DNA of 64,000 nucleotides, from the NCBI GenBank assembly GCA_963826165.1, contig CAWGWC010000024.1:248001-312000 (forward strand), written 5' to 3'. Source of the stretch: JACVRW01 sp963826165. Its GTDB lineage: Bacteria; Actinomycetota; Thermoleophilia; Solirubrobacterales; Thermoleophilaceae. Below are positions 25,065-34,900 of this stretch, piece after piece. The translations under genes were made by a program, and so were the position numbers. Each line of letters opens with the position of its first letter. Position 1 is the stretch's first letter. The notes under the pieces were generated by a model that did not search any database, had not been told where the DNA came from, and saw only the letters and a list, made by a program, of their open reading frames with translations.

Positions 25065-25418
25065 CTAGAGATCCTCGAGGATGCTCGCGAGCCTGCCCGC
25101 CAGACGCCCGCTGTCGAGATCGGCCAGGAGGTACAGGCAGGCATGGCCCACCAGCTCCGAGGGCTCGACCTCCTGCCGGTCGGCCTCCACTTCGAGGGCC
25201 GCGGCGATCTCCTCGTCCACCTGCACCTCCCGGGCCTCCGGCTGCTCGCCGCGCGCGAAGCCGGGATAGGCCCACGCCGTGCGCCCGCTATCGCGCTCCG
25301 AGAGGTAGTAGAGCACCGCGGCCCGGACGAGGACCGCCGCCGTCACGCCCTCCAGCTCGACGCTCGCCTCGAGCCGCTCCAACGCGAACTCGTTGACGTA
25401 CAGCGTCCGGCTTTTCAC
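25065..25418 (-). CDS. Small conserved-looking protein, paralogue of 21745-22128
   Basis: 117 residues from GTG 25418, chosen because GGGGAAG sits 6 bases upstream; a TTG five codons earlier is possible. The N-terminus VKSRTLYVNEFALERLEAS matches the SRTVSLPLQGFAREAV start of the other copy, and the C-terminus has LYLLADLDSGRLAGRLAS. Acidic residues dominate the middle (REVQVDEEIAAALEVEAD). The ribbon-helix-helix-like start suggests DNA binding, perhaps as a dimer. It lies 64 bases upstream of the LAL regulator on the same strand, so they may form one transcript. Confidence 0.72.
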   Translation of the reverse strand: MKSRTLYVNEFALERLEASVELEGVTAAVLVRAAVLYYLSERDSGRTAWAYPGFARGEQPEAREVQVDEEIAAALEVEADRQEVEPSELVGHACLYLLADLDSGRLAGRLASILEDL

Positions 25419-25520
25419 GTTTCGCTTCCCCAAGTTGGCTTCAGTGGAGCAGAGTTCTCCAAGGGTGTCTACGCAACGAGTGTCCTGGCGCGTTCAGCGG
25501 CCGAGTAGCGTTCACGCCCA

Positions 25521-26510
25521 GTGCCCGCGGAATCCGTCGTCGAGCGTGCCGAAGAGCTCACCGAGCGGCTTCTGCCCGACCGCACGCCCAAGCGGCGGAT
25601 GCTCGTCATCGTCAACCCCTACGCGACCACGGTGTCCGACCGCCTGCGCAATCTGGTCGTGTACGCCCTGCAGTCGCGCTACGCGGTCGAAGCCATCGAC
25701 ACGCAGGAGCGCAACCACGCGACCCAGATCTGCCGTGAGGCCGCCAGCGAAGGCTATGACGCGGTGGTGGCCTTCGGCGGCGACGGCACCGTCAACGAGG
25801 CCGCCAACGGTCTGGCGGGGTCCGACACCCCGCTCACGGCGCTGCCCGGCGGCTCGACGAACGTGTGGGCGCGCACCCTGGGCATCCCCAACGACGTGGT
25901 GGACGCGACCGAGCACCTGCTGGCCATGGCCGACGAGTGGATGCCGCGACGGGTGGACCTCGGCCGGGTGGACGACCGACATTTCGTGTTCTCCGCCGGC
26001 GTCGGGCTCGACGCGAGCGTGGTCAGGCGCGTGGACGCCCACCCCTACCGCAAGCGCCGCCTCGGCGCCTGGTACTACGCCTGGTCCGGTGTCGCGATCT
26101 TCAACCGCAGCTATCTCGTCAACCCCCCGCGGGTGCGTGTCTCGGCCCAGGGGCGTGAGCTCGAGGGCGTGACCGTGATCGTCCAGAACTCCGATCCCTT
26201 CACCTTCTTTCGCAAGCGCCCCATCCGGGTGGTGGAGCCGTCGGGCCTGACATCGGGATCGCTGTCCGTGGCCGTGCTCAAGCAAGCCACGCTGCTCGAG
26301 CTGCCGACGCTGATACCTCGCCTGCTGTCCTCGCGCGCCCGCACCGTGATGCGGCACCGCCAGGTGGAGCCGCTGCCCGAGCTGTCGCTGATGAAGGTGG
26401 AGGCGATTGACGAGCGCCCGTTTCCGCTACAGGTCGACGGCGACTACATCGGCGACTTCGCCGAGGTGGAGTTCGGAGTGACACCCGGCGGCCTGGTGAC
26501 GGTCGCCTGA
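25521..26510 (+). CDS. Diacylglycerol kinase-family lipid kinase (YegS/DagK-like)
   Basis: 329 residues from GTG 25521. The DAGK catalytic domain is marked by VIVNPYAT near residue 30, AFGGDGTVNEAANGL near 86-100, and ALPGGSTNVWARTLGIP near 110-126; the second, beta-rich domain has FVFSAGVGLDASVVRRV and ends with PLQVDGDYIG, the usual late Asp-containing motif. Enzymes of this family phosphorylate diacylglycerol, sphingoid bases or related lipids at the membrane using ATP. It stands alone between the divergent small gene and the convergent rel gene. The exact lipid substrate cannot be read from sequence. Confidence 0.92.
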   Translation: MPAESVVERAEELTERLLPDRTPKRRMLVIVNPYATTVSDRLRNLVVYALQSRYAVEAIDTQERNHATQICREAASEGYDAVVAFGGDGTVNEAANGLAGSDTPLTALPGGSTNVWARTLGIPNDVVDATEHLLAMADEWMPRRVDLGRVDDRHFVFSAGVGLDASVVRRVDAHPYRKRRLGAWYYAWSGVAIFNRSYLVNPPRVRVSAQGRELEGVTVIVQNSDPFTFFRKRPIRVVEPSGLTSGSLSVAVLKQATLLELPTLIPRLLSSRARTVMRHRQVEPLPELSLMKVEAIDERPFPLQVDGDYIGDFAEVEFGVTPGGLVTVA

Positions 26511-26523
26511 CCGAGGGTTAGGT

Positions 26524-26558
26524 GAGATGGGGAGGGCCGGCGGGCCACTCCCCATCTC
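26524..26558. terminator. Perfect inverted repeat between convergent genes
   Basis: An 11-base perfect stem (26524-26534 with 26548-26558, GAGATGGGGAG and CTCCCCATCTC) encloses a 13-base GC-rich loop that can itself pair through GGCC and GGCC. It lies 14 bases after the lipid kinase stop and before the convergent rel stop, the right place for a two-way terminator. It has no T tract on either side. The remaining 120 bases to the rel stop show nothing recognisable. Confidence 0.6.
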
Positions 26559-26679
26559 GAGCGGGCACAACGACCGTCCGCGCGCGTAAAGGCGACTACG
26601 GAGGGTCGCAAGAGAAACGGCGCATCGCCTCGGCGACTTGCGAGGCGGCGCAGGATGAGACCTTTCTCAGACTTCAGGC

Positions 26680-29100
26680 TCAGCCGGTGGGCGTGACGCG
26701 GTAGGCGTCGAAGACCGACTCGATGTTGCGAATTCGCGTGATGCAGGTCTTCAGCGACTGGGTGTCCCCCACCTCGACCACGAAGCGGTTCTTGACCATG
26801 GGGTGCACGACGGTGCAGCGTGCCTCGAGGATGTTGATGCCCGTCTCGGCAAACGTCCGCGAGAGGTCCTCGAGCAGCCGGTGTCGGTCCCAGCCGTCCA
26901 CCTGCAGCTCGACCCGGAAGGACGAGGTGGTGTCTCCCTCCCACTCCACGCTCGCGAAGCGCTCGGGGTTGCGCTTCAGGGCCACGGCGTTGGGGCACGA
27001 AGAATGGTGGATGGTGATGCCCTTGCCGAGGGAGATGTAACCCACGATGGGATCGCCGGGCACGGGACGACAGCACTTGGCCAGGCGCAACATCACGTCG
27101 TCCACGCCCTCCACCTTGATGCCGTAGGTGGACGAGGCGGCGGTCTTCTTCGGCGTCTCCCTGCGCTCCAGGAGCTCGGCCGCGGGCGAGGGCGCCTCCA
27201 CCGCGGACTCGCCCTCCTTGAGCCGGTGCATCAGCTTGTTGACCACCGTCTTGGACGAGATCTTGGCCTGACCCAGGGCGATGTAGAAGTCCTCGCCCTT
27301 GCGGAAGCCCATCTCGCGGATCACGTCGGCCAGGAGCGGCGAGCCGGCGATCTTCTGCGGAGGCAGTCCCGCCCGCTTGAGGTTGTCGTGCAGGATCTCG
27401 CGCCCGGTGCGCTCGGAGTCCTCGCGGCGCTCGCGCTTGAACCAGGCGCGGATCTTCGACTGGGCCCGGGTCGTCTTGGCGAGGGCGAGCCAGTCACGCG
27501 AGGGGCCGCGCTCCTTCTTCGAGGTCAGAACCTCCACGATGTCGCCCGACTGGAGGGTGTAGTGCAGCGGCACGATCTTGCCGTTGACCTTGGCCCCCAC
27601 GCAACGGTGGCCGACGTCGGTGTGGATCTCGTAGGCGAAGTCGAGCGGCGTGGCGCCGCCGGCCAGCGACTTGACCTCACCCTTCGGCGTGAACACGAAG
27701 ACCTCGTCCTCGAACAGGTCGGCCTTGAGCGTCTCGGCGAACTCCTGGGGATCCTGAGTGTCCTGCTGCCAGTCGAGCAGGTGGCGAAGCCACTCGACCT
27801 TCTCCTCCACCGGCTCCGAGCCGTCCTCCTTGTAGATCCAGTGGGCGGCCACGCCGAACTCGGCGGTGCGGTGCATCTCCATCGTGCGGATCTGGATCTC
27901 GAGCGGGCGCCCCTCCGGTCCGATCACGGTGGTGTGCAGGGCCTGGTACATGTTGAACTTGGGCATCGCGACCCAGTCCTTGAAGCGGCCAGGGAGTGGC
28001 TTCCATAGCGAGTGGATGACGCCGATGGCGCCGTAGCAGTCCTTGACCGAGTCGACGATCACGCGCATCGCGGTGAGGTCGTAGATCTCGTTGAACTCGC
28101 GGCCCTTCTTCGTCATCTTCGAGTAGATCGAGTAGAAGTGCTTGGCGCGGCCGGAGATGTCGGCCTCGATGCCCACCGCCTCCAGCTCGGAGCGCAGGTA
28201 TTCCCCGGCCCGGGCCACGTAGTCCTCGCGCTCGTTGCGCTGCTGGGCCACCAGTTGCTTGATCTCTTTGTACTTGCGCGGGTGCAGGGTCGAGAAGGCG
28301 AGGTCCTCGAGCTCCCACTTGATGGCGTGGATGCCGAGCCGGTGCGCCAGCGGCGCGAAGATCTCGAGGGTCTCCTTCGCCTTCTCCTGCTGCTTGGGCT
28401 TCGACATGGCGCCGATCGTGCGCATGTTGTGCAGGCGGTCGGCGAGCTTGATCAGGATGACCCGGATGTCCTGGGCCATCGCGACCATCATCTTGCGGTA
28501 GTTCTCGGCCTGGCGGTCGTCGCGGCTCTGGAAGGTGACGCCCGAGAGCTTGGTCACGCCGTCCACCAGCTGCGCGACCTCGTCTCCGAACTCCTCGCGC
28601 ACCTCGTCGAGGGAGGCGCTCGTGTCCTCCACCGTGTCGTGCAGCAGCGCTGCGCAGAGCGTGGCGGTGTCGAGCCGCATCCCCGCACAGATCTTGGCCA
28701 CGCCCACGGGATGGACGATGAAGTCCTCCCCGCTGGCCCGCCGCTGGCTCGCGTGGCGCTCGCAGGCGAACACGAAGGCCCGTTCCACGAGGTTCCGGTC
28801 GATCGTCTCCGCTGCCTCACCCGAATGCTCCTCGACGACGGCGAACAGGTCGCCGAGCAGCACGCGCTGGTCGTCGGTGAGGCTCGTGCGCGGACCGGCC
28901 GGCGCCTGTCCGCGGTGCTCGTCGACCGGATGACGGTCGAAATCCGGCGAGCCGTCGCGCGCACCGTTGTCCCCGCGCGCGGGGCGCTTGCCCCGGGCCG
29001 GCTGCTTCTTTCGCGGTGGGGTGGCCGCGGCAGTGCCACCGGGGTTGCCGGGCCGGCCGCCCGGGCCCGTCTTCCCGTTGCCTGGCGGGAGCTTGGCCAT
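26680..29100 (-). CDS. rel: Bifunctional (p)ppGpp synthetase/hydrolase (RelA/SpoT family)
   Basis: About 806 residues from the second of two adjacent ATG codons. A Pro/Arg-rich N-terminal tail of about 70 residues leads to the HD hydrolase (ALLHDTVEDT near 146, KLADRLHNMRT near 215), then the synthetase (DLTAMRVIVDSVKDCYGAIG near 338, PKFNMYQALHTTV, LEIQIRTMEMHRTAEFGVAA), TGS (FVFTPKGEVKSLAGGATPLD near 466), the zinc-finger-like helical part with LAKCCRPVPGD, and a C-terminal ACT domain. It makes and degrades the stringent alarmone in the cytoplasm. Both catalytic domains look intact. recJ is just upstream on the same strand. Confidence 0.96.
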   Translation of the reverse strand: MAKLPPGNGKTGPGGRPGNPGGTAAATPPRKKQPARGKRPARGDNGARDGSPDFDRHPVDEHRGQAPAGPRTSLTDDQRVLLGDLFAVVEEHSGEAAETIDRNLVERAFVFACERHASQRRASGEDFIVHPVGVAKICAGMRLDTATLCAALLHDTVEDTSASLDEVREEFGDEVAQLVDGVTKLSGVTFQSRDDRQAENYRKMMVAMAQDIRVILIKLADRLHNMRTIGAMSKPKQQEKAKETLEIFAPLAHRLGIHAIKWELEDLAFSTLHPRKYKEIKQLVAQQRNEREDYVARAGEYLRSELEAVGIEADISGRAKHFYSIYSKMTKKGREFNEIYDLTAMRVIVDSVKDCYGAIGVIHSLWKPLPGRFKDWVAMPKFNMYQALHTTVIGPEGRPLEIQIRTMEMHRTAEFGVAAHWIYKEDGSEPVEEKVEWLRHLLDWQQDTQDPQEFAETLKADLFEDEVFVFTPKGEVKSLAGGATPLDFAYEIHTDVGHRCVGAKVNGKIVPLHYTLQSGDIVEVLTSKKERGPSRDWLALAKTTRAQSKIRAWFKRERREDSERTGREILHDNLKRAGLPPQKIAGSPLLADVIREMGFRKGEDFYIALGQAKISSKTVVNKLMHRLKEGESAVEAPSPAAELLERRETPKKTAASSTYGIKVEGVDDVMLRLAKCCRPVPGDPIVGYISLGKGITIHHSSCPNAVALKRNPERFASVEWEGDTTSSFRVELQVDGWDRHRLLEDLSRTFAETGINILEARCTVVHPMVKNRFVVEVGDTQSLKTCITRIRNIESVFDAYRVTPTG

Positions 29101-29137
29101 CACCTCCGAGTTTAGAGCGGACGGCCGCTGCCGGCGC

Positions 29138-29153
29138 AGCGCGCAGGCGCGCT
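29138..29153 (-). terminator. Short perfect hairpin between recJ and rel
   Basis: AGCGCG-CAGG-CGCGCT forms a 6-base perfect stem 2 bases after the recJ stop on the minus strand. With no T run and only 55 bases to the rel start, it may pause rather than end transcription. Confidence 0.3.
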
Positions 29154-29155
29154 CG

Positions 29156-31606
29156 TCACGAAGCGCGAGCGACGACCGGCTCGGGCGCGCGCTGCGGATC
29201 GCTCACGCCGAGGGCCCGCCTGGTGGTCGCAAGACGATCGCGGTAGGCACGGTAGGCGGGCGACAGCTCCAGGTCCGTGCGCACGCCGTCCAGCACGCGA
29301 CACAAGCCGGTCTCGGGCGTGAACCTGACCAGCCCGAGCTCGTCGAGCACGCGCAACAGCCGGCCGCAACACTCCGCGGTACGGGGGTACGCAGAGGAGC
29401 CCCGGAGGGCGCGGGCCACATCGTCGGCAGGGGCGTCCGGGCCGAGCGCCCGCAGGGCGCGGTACGCGTCGGTGAGCGCTGGCCGCAGCTCCAGCTCCGC
29501 CGTCCAGACCTGGAGCGCGAACTCGATCTCGCCCGGACCCCACGCCAGATGGGAACGAGGGCCGAGCGTCAGCAGCGGGTCGCCGCCGGCCGCCGGTGGA
29601 GGATCGACCGCCACGAGATCGTCGAAGCCCGCCACCAGCTCCGGCCGGTGCGCCAGCAGTCCCCAGGAGACGATCGGCACCGCGCTGGGCGCGGCGCCCG
29701 CCACCAGCTCGGTGAGCGAGCCTCGTCGCCGCTCCACGCTGGCAACGGCCACCACCACGCGCTCACCGCTCGTTAGGAGGTCCACGGTCACCCCGGCGAA
29801 GCCCTCGCCGCGGCGGTCCACCGGCCGCGGCGCCGTGCCGGGGGCCCCGGCCCCGGACGGGTCAGCGCCGAACTCCCTGAGCACCCGCGGCCAGAACGGC
29901 TCGTCCTCCCCGAGCTCGGTGATCCGCCCCGGTACCGGGCGGCACAGCGCTCGCAGCACGACACGCGGCTCCACGGCGCCGTTCCAGCGGTTCGGCTCCA
30001 ACCGGATGGCCGCGTCATGGGGCTCGCTCGCGGCCGGAGCGAGCGAGCGCTGAGTCGAGCCGAAGGCCACGCCGCGGGCCCGCGAGGCCCCGGTGACCAG
30101 GGTGAAGCGGGCGTGCTGGCGCTCCTCCCCCATCCCGGTCACGTTCTCCAGACGAGCGGCGGGCACCAGCAGCGTGGGCTGCGGATTGCCCATGCCGAAG
30201 GGCCGAAGTCGCTCGAGCTCCTCCGCGAGCTCGAGGCCGAGCACGCCGCCGGGCACGACGGCGTCCACGCGCTCGACGGCGATCAGGTCATTCGGGCTGA
30301 GCAGGTTCCCCGCATGCGCGGCCAGGGCACGGCGGAAGTCGTCCACCGCACCGGCTTCGAGCTCGACCCCCGCGGCCATCCGGTGACCGCCGAAACGCCG
30401 CAGATGGCTGGCGCAGGCGCCGAGGCCGGCGTGCAGGTCGTACGCCGAGACGCTGCGCCCGGAGCCGCGGCCGTCGGCCCCGGCCAGCGCCAGAACGACG
30501 GTCGGCCGGCGCCACTTCTCCACCAGCCGCGAGGCGACGATTCCGACGACCCCCGGGTGCCAGCCGTCTCCCGCCACCACCAGCGCGGCCTGGCTGGCCT
30601 GGACCGCACAGGCGGCGTCGGCCTCGAACAGGATCCGGGTCTCGGCCTCCTGGCGGTCGCGGTTGAGCAGGTCGAGCTCGCGGGCCACCTCGTCGGCGCG
30701 CGCGCCGTCGTCGGTGAGCAGCAGCTCCAGGGCGGCGTCGGCGCGGCCCATCCTGCCGGCGGCGTTGATCCGCGGCCCGAGGCGGAAGCCACAGCTCTGC
30801 TCGGACGCGTCCGCGGGCTGGACCCCGGCCACCTCCATCAGCGCCCGCAGGCCGGGCTTGGCGGTGCGCGACAGCTCGCGCAGGCCCTCGCGGACGATCC
30901 TCCGGTTCTCCCCGCGAAGCGGCATCAGATCGCACACCGTGGCCAGAGCCGCGAGGTCGAGATCCTCCTCGGCGGCCGGGCCGCGCAGCGCCTCGGACAG
31001 CTTGAGCACCACCCCGGCGGCGCACAGCTCCGCCGGATAGGCGGGCTCTGGACCGAGCGCGGGATGGACGACGGCGCAGGCCGGGAGCACCTCCCCCGCG
31101 CGGTGGTGGTCGGTGACCACCACGTCCAGGCCGGCCGCCTGCGCTGCGGCAACCTCCTCCAGCGCCGTGATGCCGCAGTCCACCGTGATGAGCAGCGCGG
31201 TCCCGCGCTCTGCCAGCCGCTCGACGGCGTCGGCGGAGAGTCCGTAGCCCTGGTCGAAGCGGCTCGGCAGCTCCCACCGCGGATCGGCCCCCATCGCGCG
31301 CAGCGTGCGCACGAGCATCGCGGTGGAGCAGACGCCGTCCACGTCGTAGTCGCCGAAGACCGCGATGCGCGAGCCGCGTTCGACATGCCCGCGGATCAGC
31401 TCAGTGGCCTCGGCGACCCCGTGCAGCTCCAGTGGATCGTGACGCGCCTCGCCCGACAGGAAGGCACGAGCCTCCTCGACCTCGCGAAAACCCCTCCGCG
31501 CCAGGACCGCCCCGATGACCGGCGACACCCGCAGGCCGTCGGCCAGCCGCTCGGCCAAGGCCGGGTCGTAGGGCGCGCACGCCCAGCGCGACGGTCGAGA
31601 CTGCAT
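29156..31606 (-). CDS. recJ: Single-stranded-DNA-specific exonuclease RecJ
   Basis: About 816 residues. I chose ATG 31606 because GGAGG lies 9 bases upstream; the ATG three codons earlier directly abuts that site. DHH-family motifs are present in order: FGDYDVDG near 82, TVDCGI, VVTDHH near 160, GRINAAGR-like RINAAGRMGRADAAL, and the DHHA1 RFGGHRMAAG near 402. An OB-like domain follows, then a C-terminal extension of about 200 residues (FEFALQVW-type strands ending near EPVVAR) that many actinobacterial RecJ proteins carry. It degrades single-stranded DNA 5' to 3' in recombination and repair. It is longer than E. coli RecJ (577 residues) because of this extension. Confidence 0.93.
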   Translation of the reverse strand: MQSRPSRWACAPYDPALAERLADGLRVSPVIGAVLARRGFREVEEARAFLSGEARHDPLELHGVAEATELIRGHVERGSRIAVFGDYDVDGVCSTAMLVRTLRAMGADPRWELPSRFDQGYGLSADAVERLAERGTALLITVDCGITALEEVAAAQAAGLDVVVTDHHRAGEVLPACAVVHPALGPEPAYPAELCAAGVVLKLSEALRGPAAEEDLDLAALATVCDLMPLRGENRRIVREGLRELSRTAKPGLRALMEVAGVQPADASEQSCGFRLGPRINAAGRMGRADAALELLLTDDGARADEVARELDLLNRDRQEAETRILFEADAACAVQASQAALVVAGDGWHPGVVGIVASRLVEKWRRPTVVLALAGADGRGSGRSVSAYDLHAGLGACASHLRRFGGHRMAAGVELEAGAVDDFRRALAAHAGNLLSPNDLIAVERVDAVVPGGVLGLELAEELERLRPFGMGNPQPTLLVPAARLENVTGMGEERQHARFTLVTGASRARGVAFGSTQRSLAPAASEPHDAAIRLEPNRWNGAVEPRVVLRALCRPVPGRITELGEDEPFWPRVLREFGADPSGAGAPGTAPRPVDRRGEGFAGVTVDLLTSGERVVVAVASVERRRGSLTELVAGAAPSAVPIVSWGLLAHRPELVAGFDDLVAVDPPPAAGGDPLLTLGPRSHLAWGPGEIEFALQVWTAELELRPALTDAYRALRALGPDAPADDVARALRGSSAYPRTAECCGRLLRVLDELGLVRFTPETGLCRVLDGVRTDLELSPAYRAYRDRLATTRRALGVSDPQRAPEPVVARAS

Positions 31607-31658
31607 CCGAGGCATCCTCCGAGGAGGAGCGGACGGAACGGGCGGTTTCGCCCCGGGT

Positions 31659-31958
31659 CTAGTGGGAGCCGGCGCGCGTGAAGCCGTGGTCCACGCCGTG
31701 CTCGCGGTCGGCCCGGGCGCCCCACCAGTACGAGATGGCCAGCGCGATCAGCGCTCCGGGGACGGCGATCAGCGCCTGAACGATGTCGGTGTCGTTCTGT
31801 CCTGGGATCGTCAGCCCGTTGGCCAGGTAGCCGAACACGGCCGAACCCATCACGGCGACCAGGAAGGCACCCACGATTCCGCCCCAGAAACGGTCGGGAA
31901 GGAACACCGTGAAGTGCCACAGCGCGATTCCCATCATCAACCAGACGACCATGGCCAT
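31659..31958 (-). CDS. Small membrane protein, resembles GlsB/YeaQ/YmgE type
   Basis: 99 residues from ATG 31958, which begins only 2 bases after the secDF stop, so it is surely in that operon. It has three hydrophobic segments (VVWLMMGIALWHFTVF, WGGIVGAFLVAVMGSAVFGY, and IVQALIAVPGALIALAIS) and a charged C-terminal tail (REHGVDH). The glycine-rich middle helix recalls the transglycosylase-associated GlsB/YeaQ group, but the match is loose. Its role is unknown; the position suggests a small partner of the membrane or export machinery. Confidence 0.75.
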   Translation of the reverse strand: MAMVVWLMMGIALWHFTVFLPDRFWGGIVGAFLVAVMGSAVFGYLANGLTIPGQNDTDIVQALIAVPGALIALAISYWWGARADREHGVDHGFTRAGSH

Positions 31959-31960
31959 GG

Positions 31961-34900
31961 TCAGCGCCTCCCGTGCTTCTTGCGTGTGCGCTGCTGGCGC
32001 TTGGACTTGGACTTCGGCTTCGACGGGCCCGAGGTGCTGGTCACGCGCGACTCGGCGCGCCCGGCGGGCTCGGCGCTTCCGTCTCCGCCGCCGTTGGTGT
32101 CGGTCGGGGCCGCCGGCGCGGTTGGGGTTGCCGGGGACGGCGCGGGCGCGCGTGGCGGCGCCGGCGGCGGGGTAGGCGCCGAGGGAGGGGCCTCGGGCGG
32201 CGCGGCGGGAGCGGGAGCTCGGCTGTCGGCCGCCGGCGGAGCGTCCGGCGCCGGCGGAGCGTCCGGCGCGGGCGGGGCGCCGGCTGCCGGAGGGGTGCCG
32301 GACGACCGGCCTCGGGCTCTCCTGGCCGCACGCTCCCGGCGCGACGGGGGCGCCTCGCCCGGGTCCGCCACCGCGGCCGTGACGCCACCGGCCGCCGCTC
32401 CGGCTCCGGCAGCGGCGACCGCCGGCGTGGGATCGCCGATCACGCCGCTGGCGAAGGCCGGCACGTGGCCGTCGTTCTCCTGCAGGATCAGGCGCCGGCG
32501 GCGCATGTAGGTCTGTTCGCGCTCCTTCCACTCCACGAGCACCGGGGTGGCGATGAAGATGGAGGAGTAGGCGCCCGAGGCCACGCCCACGAGCAGAGCG
32601 AAGGCGAAGTCCTTGAGCGTCTCACCGCCGAAGACCAGCAGCGATCCGACGGGCATGAGCACCACGAAGCTGGTGGCCAGCGATCGCGTGAACACCTCGG
32701 ACATCGAGCGGTTGGCGATCTGCGAATAGGTCGCGCGCGGCATGCGCGGCACGTTCTCGCGTATTCGGTCGAACACGATGACCGTGTCGTACAGCGAGTA
32801 CCCCATGATGGTCAGCAACGCCGCGACCGTCGCCGTCGTCACCTCCCGGTCGAACAGCGCATAGACGCCGGCGGTGATGAGCAGGTCGTGAGCGAGCGCG
32901 ATCAGCACCGGGACGGCGAACTTGAACTCGAAGCGGAAGCCGATGTAGAGGGCGATCAGCAGCAGCGAGGCGATCACCGCGAGCACGGCGGTGCGGGCGA
33001 TCTGCTCGCCGAAGGTCGGGCCCACCGAGGTGACCGAGAAGTCCGTCCCCGCCACCCCGAAGTCGGCGTCGAGCGCCTGCTCCACGCGGTCCACCTGCCC
33101 CGGGTCGAGCTGAGGAACGGAGAGTTGGACCACGTTGTCGCCCAGCTCGGGGTCGTCGACCTCCTGGATCTTGGCGTCGCCGTAGCCAAGCGGATCGAGC
33201 GTCTCGCGGACCTGGTCCACGTTGGCCGGCTGCTCGAGTGGCGTGGTGATCCTCGTTCCCGACTCGAAGTCGATGCCGAAGTTGACCCCGAGAGTGGCAA
33301 TGGCGATCGCCCCCACGAGCAGGATCAAGCCCGAGAAGGAGAAGAACCAGCGCGAGTTGCCCATGAAGTCGAACTTCCAGCCCGACCTCTGCTTGTTCGG
33401 GTTGACGCCGAGAGCGCTGGGCCGCCGCAGCAGCTTGGTCCGCGCCAGCGTGCCGAGGATGGCCGACGTGGCCAGCACCGCGGTGAACAGCGAGACCAGC
33501 GTTCCCACACCCAGGGTGAAGGCGAAGCCCTTGACCCCTGCCGTGGCCAGCGTGAAGAGGATGAAGGCCACGCCGATGGTCACGACGTTCGCGTCGATGA
33601 TCGTCTTGAGGGCCTTGGAGTAGCCGGCGGAGATCGCGCTCGGAACCGAGCGCCCGGTTCTGACCTCCTCCTTTATTCGCTCGTACATGACGATGTTGGC
33701 GTCGGCCGCCACCGCCAGGGTGAGCACCATTCCCGCGATGCCCGGGAGCGTGAGCGTGATCGGAATCAGCTTGACCAGGGCGAACAGGAACACCGCGTAG
33801 ATCAGCAGGGCGGTGGTGGCCACCAGGCCGAGCACCCGGTAGAAGATCAGCAGGAACAGGATGGTCAGCGCGAGGCCGGCGGCCCCGGCCAGCAGGCCCT
33901 GGTCGAGCGCCTGCTGACCGAGCGTGGCCGAGACCTGCGTCTGGGAGATCAGCTTGAGCTCGATCGGCAACGCGCCGATGCGCAGGCTCTCCGCGAGGTC
34001 CTGGGTCTCCTCGATCGTGCCGATGCCCTCGATCTGGGCGCCGTTGCGCCCGTCGATGCCCTCGGGCAGGTCGACCGGGTCGATGCTGGCCAGCGAGACG
34101 ATCCGGTTGTCGAGCGTGATGGCGAAGCGCCGGAACTGGCTCTCGTCCTCACCCGGCTGGGCGATCCGCCCGATGCGGTCGATGGCCGGCTGCTGGGCGA
34201 TCCGCTTGGTCACGTCGGCGAAGCGCCGGCGCCCCTCGTCGGTGAACTCGAAGGCCACCGTGGGAGCGTTGGTGTTTGGATCGAACTGCTGCTCGGGGTT
34301 CTTGATGTCCTTGCCGGATAGCGCCGAGTCGTCCTCGATCACGAAGAAGCGCTTGATCTGCGGCGGCTGGTTCTCGACCCGCTCGCCCTCGACCACCAGC
34401 ACGCCCTCGGGCACTCGCAAGACCGTGGAGCCCGCGGGCGGTCCACCGGAGCCGAGCTCCTCCAGCTCGTCCTGGCATTCGGTGCCCTCGGCGAACTCGG
34501 GTGCGGCGCCGCCGCCCGCGTCGAAGTCCGACAGCAGCTCCCGGCACGTCGCCGAGGGCTCGTAGTCGGCGGTGCGCACGGGCTCCCCGTCCGGGCCGAT
34601 CGGCAGCCGGTCGGGGCCGAACAGGTAGTACTGGTCGCCGGTGCTGTTGTTCTCCTTGTCCGCTTGGGCGGGTGAGAGATCGGACTCGGGCGGCACGTCC
34701 TCGCGCTCGGCGCTGCCCTCCTGGCCCGAGGCGAACTCCACCGCGTCGTAGAGCGACTTCGTGCCGGCGAAGGGGTTGTCGGGCCCGCGGTCGCCCAGCA
34801 CGTTGGGCTCCCAGTCGTAGAACTGCAGCTGGGCGGTGGTGCCCACCTGGTCGATGGCCCGTTGCGCGTTCTGGACATCGGGCAGGCCGATGGAGATCTG

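Noticed and set aside
26522..26704. A 60-codon plus-strand frame between the lipid kinase and rel genes
   Set aside because: It runs through the inverted repeat and into the antisense of rel, with no recognisable protein features.
31973..34321. A 782-codon frame antisense to secDF
   Set aside because: Arg/Gly/His-rich throughout; secDF on the other strand is unmistakable.
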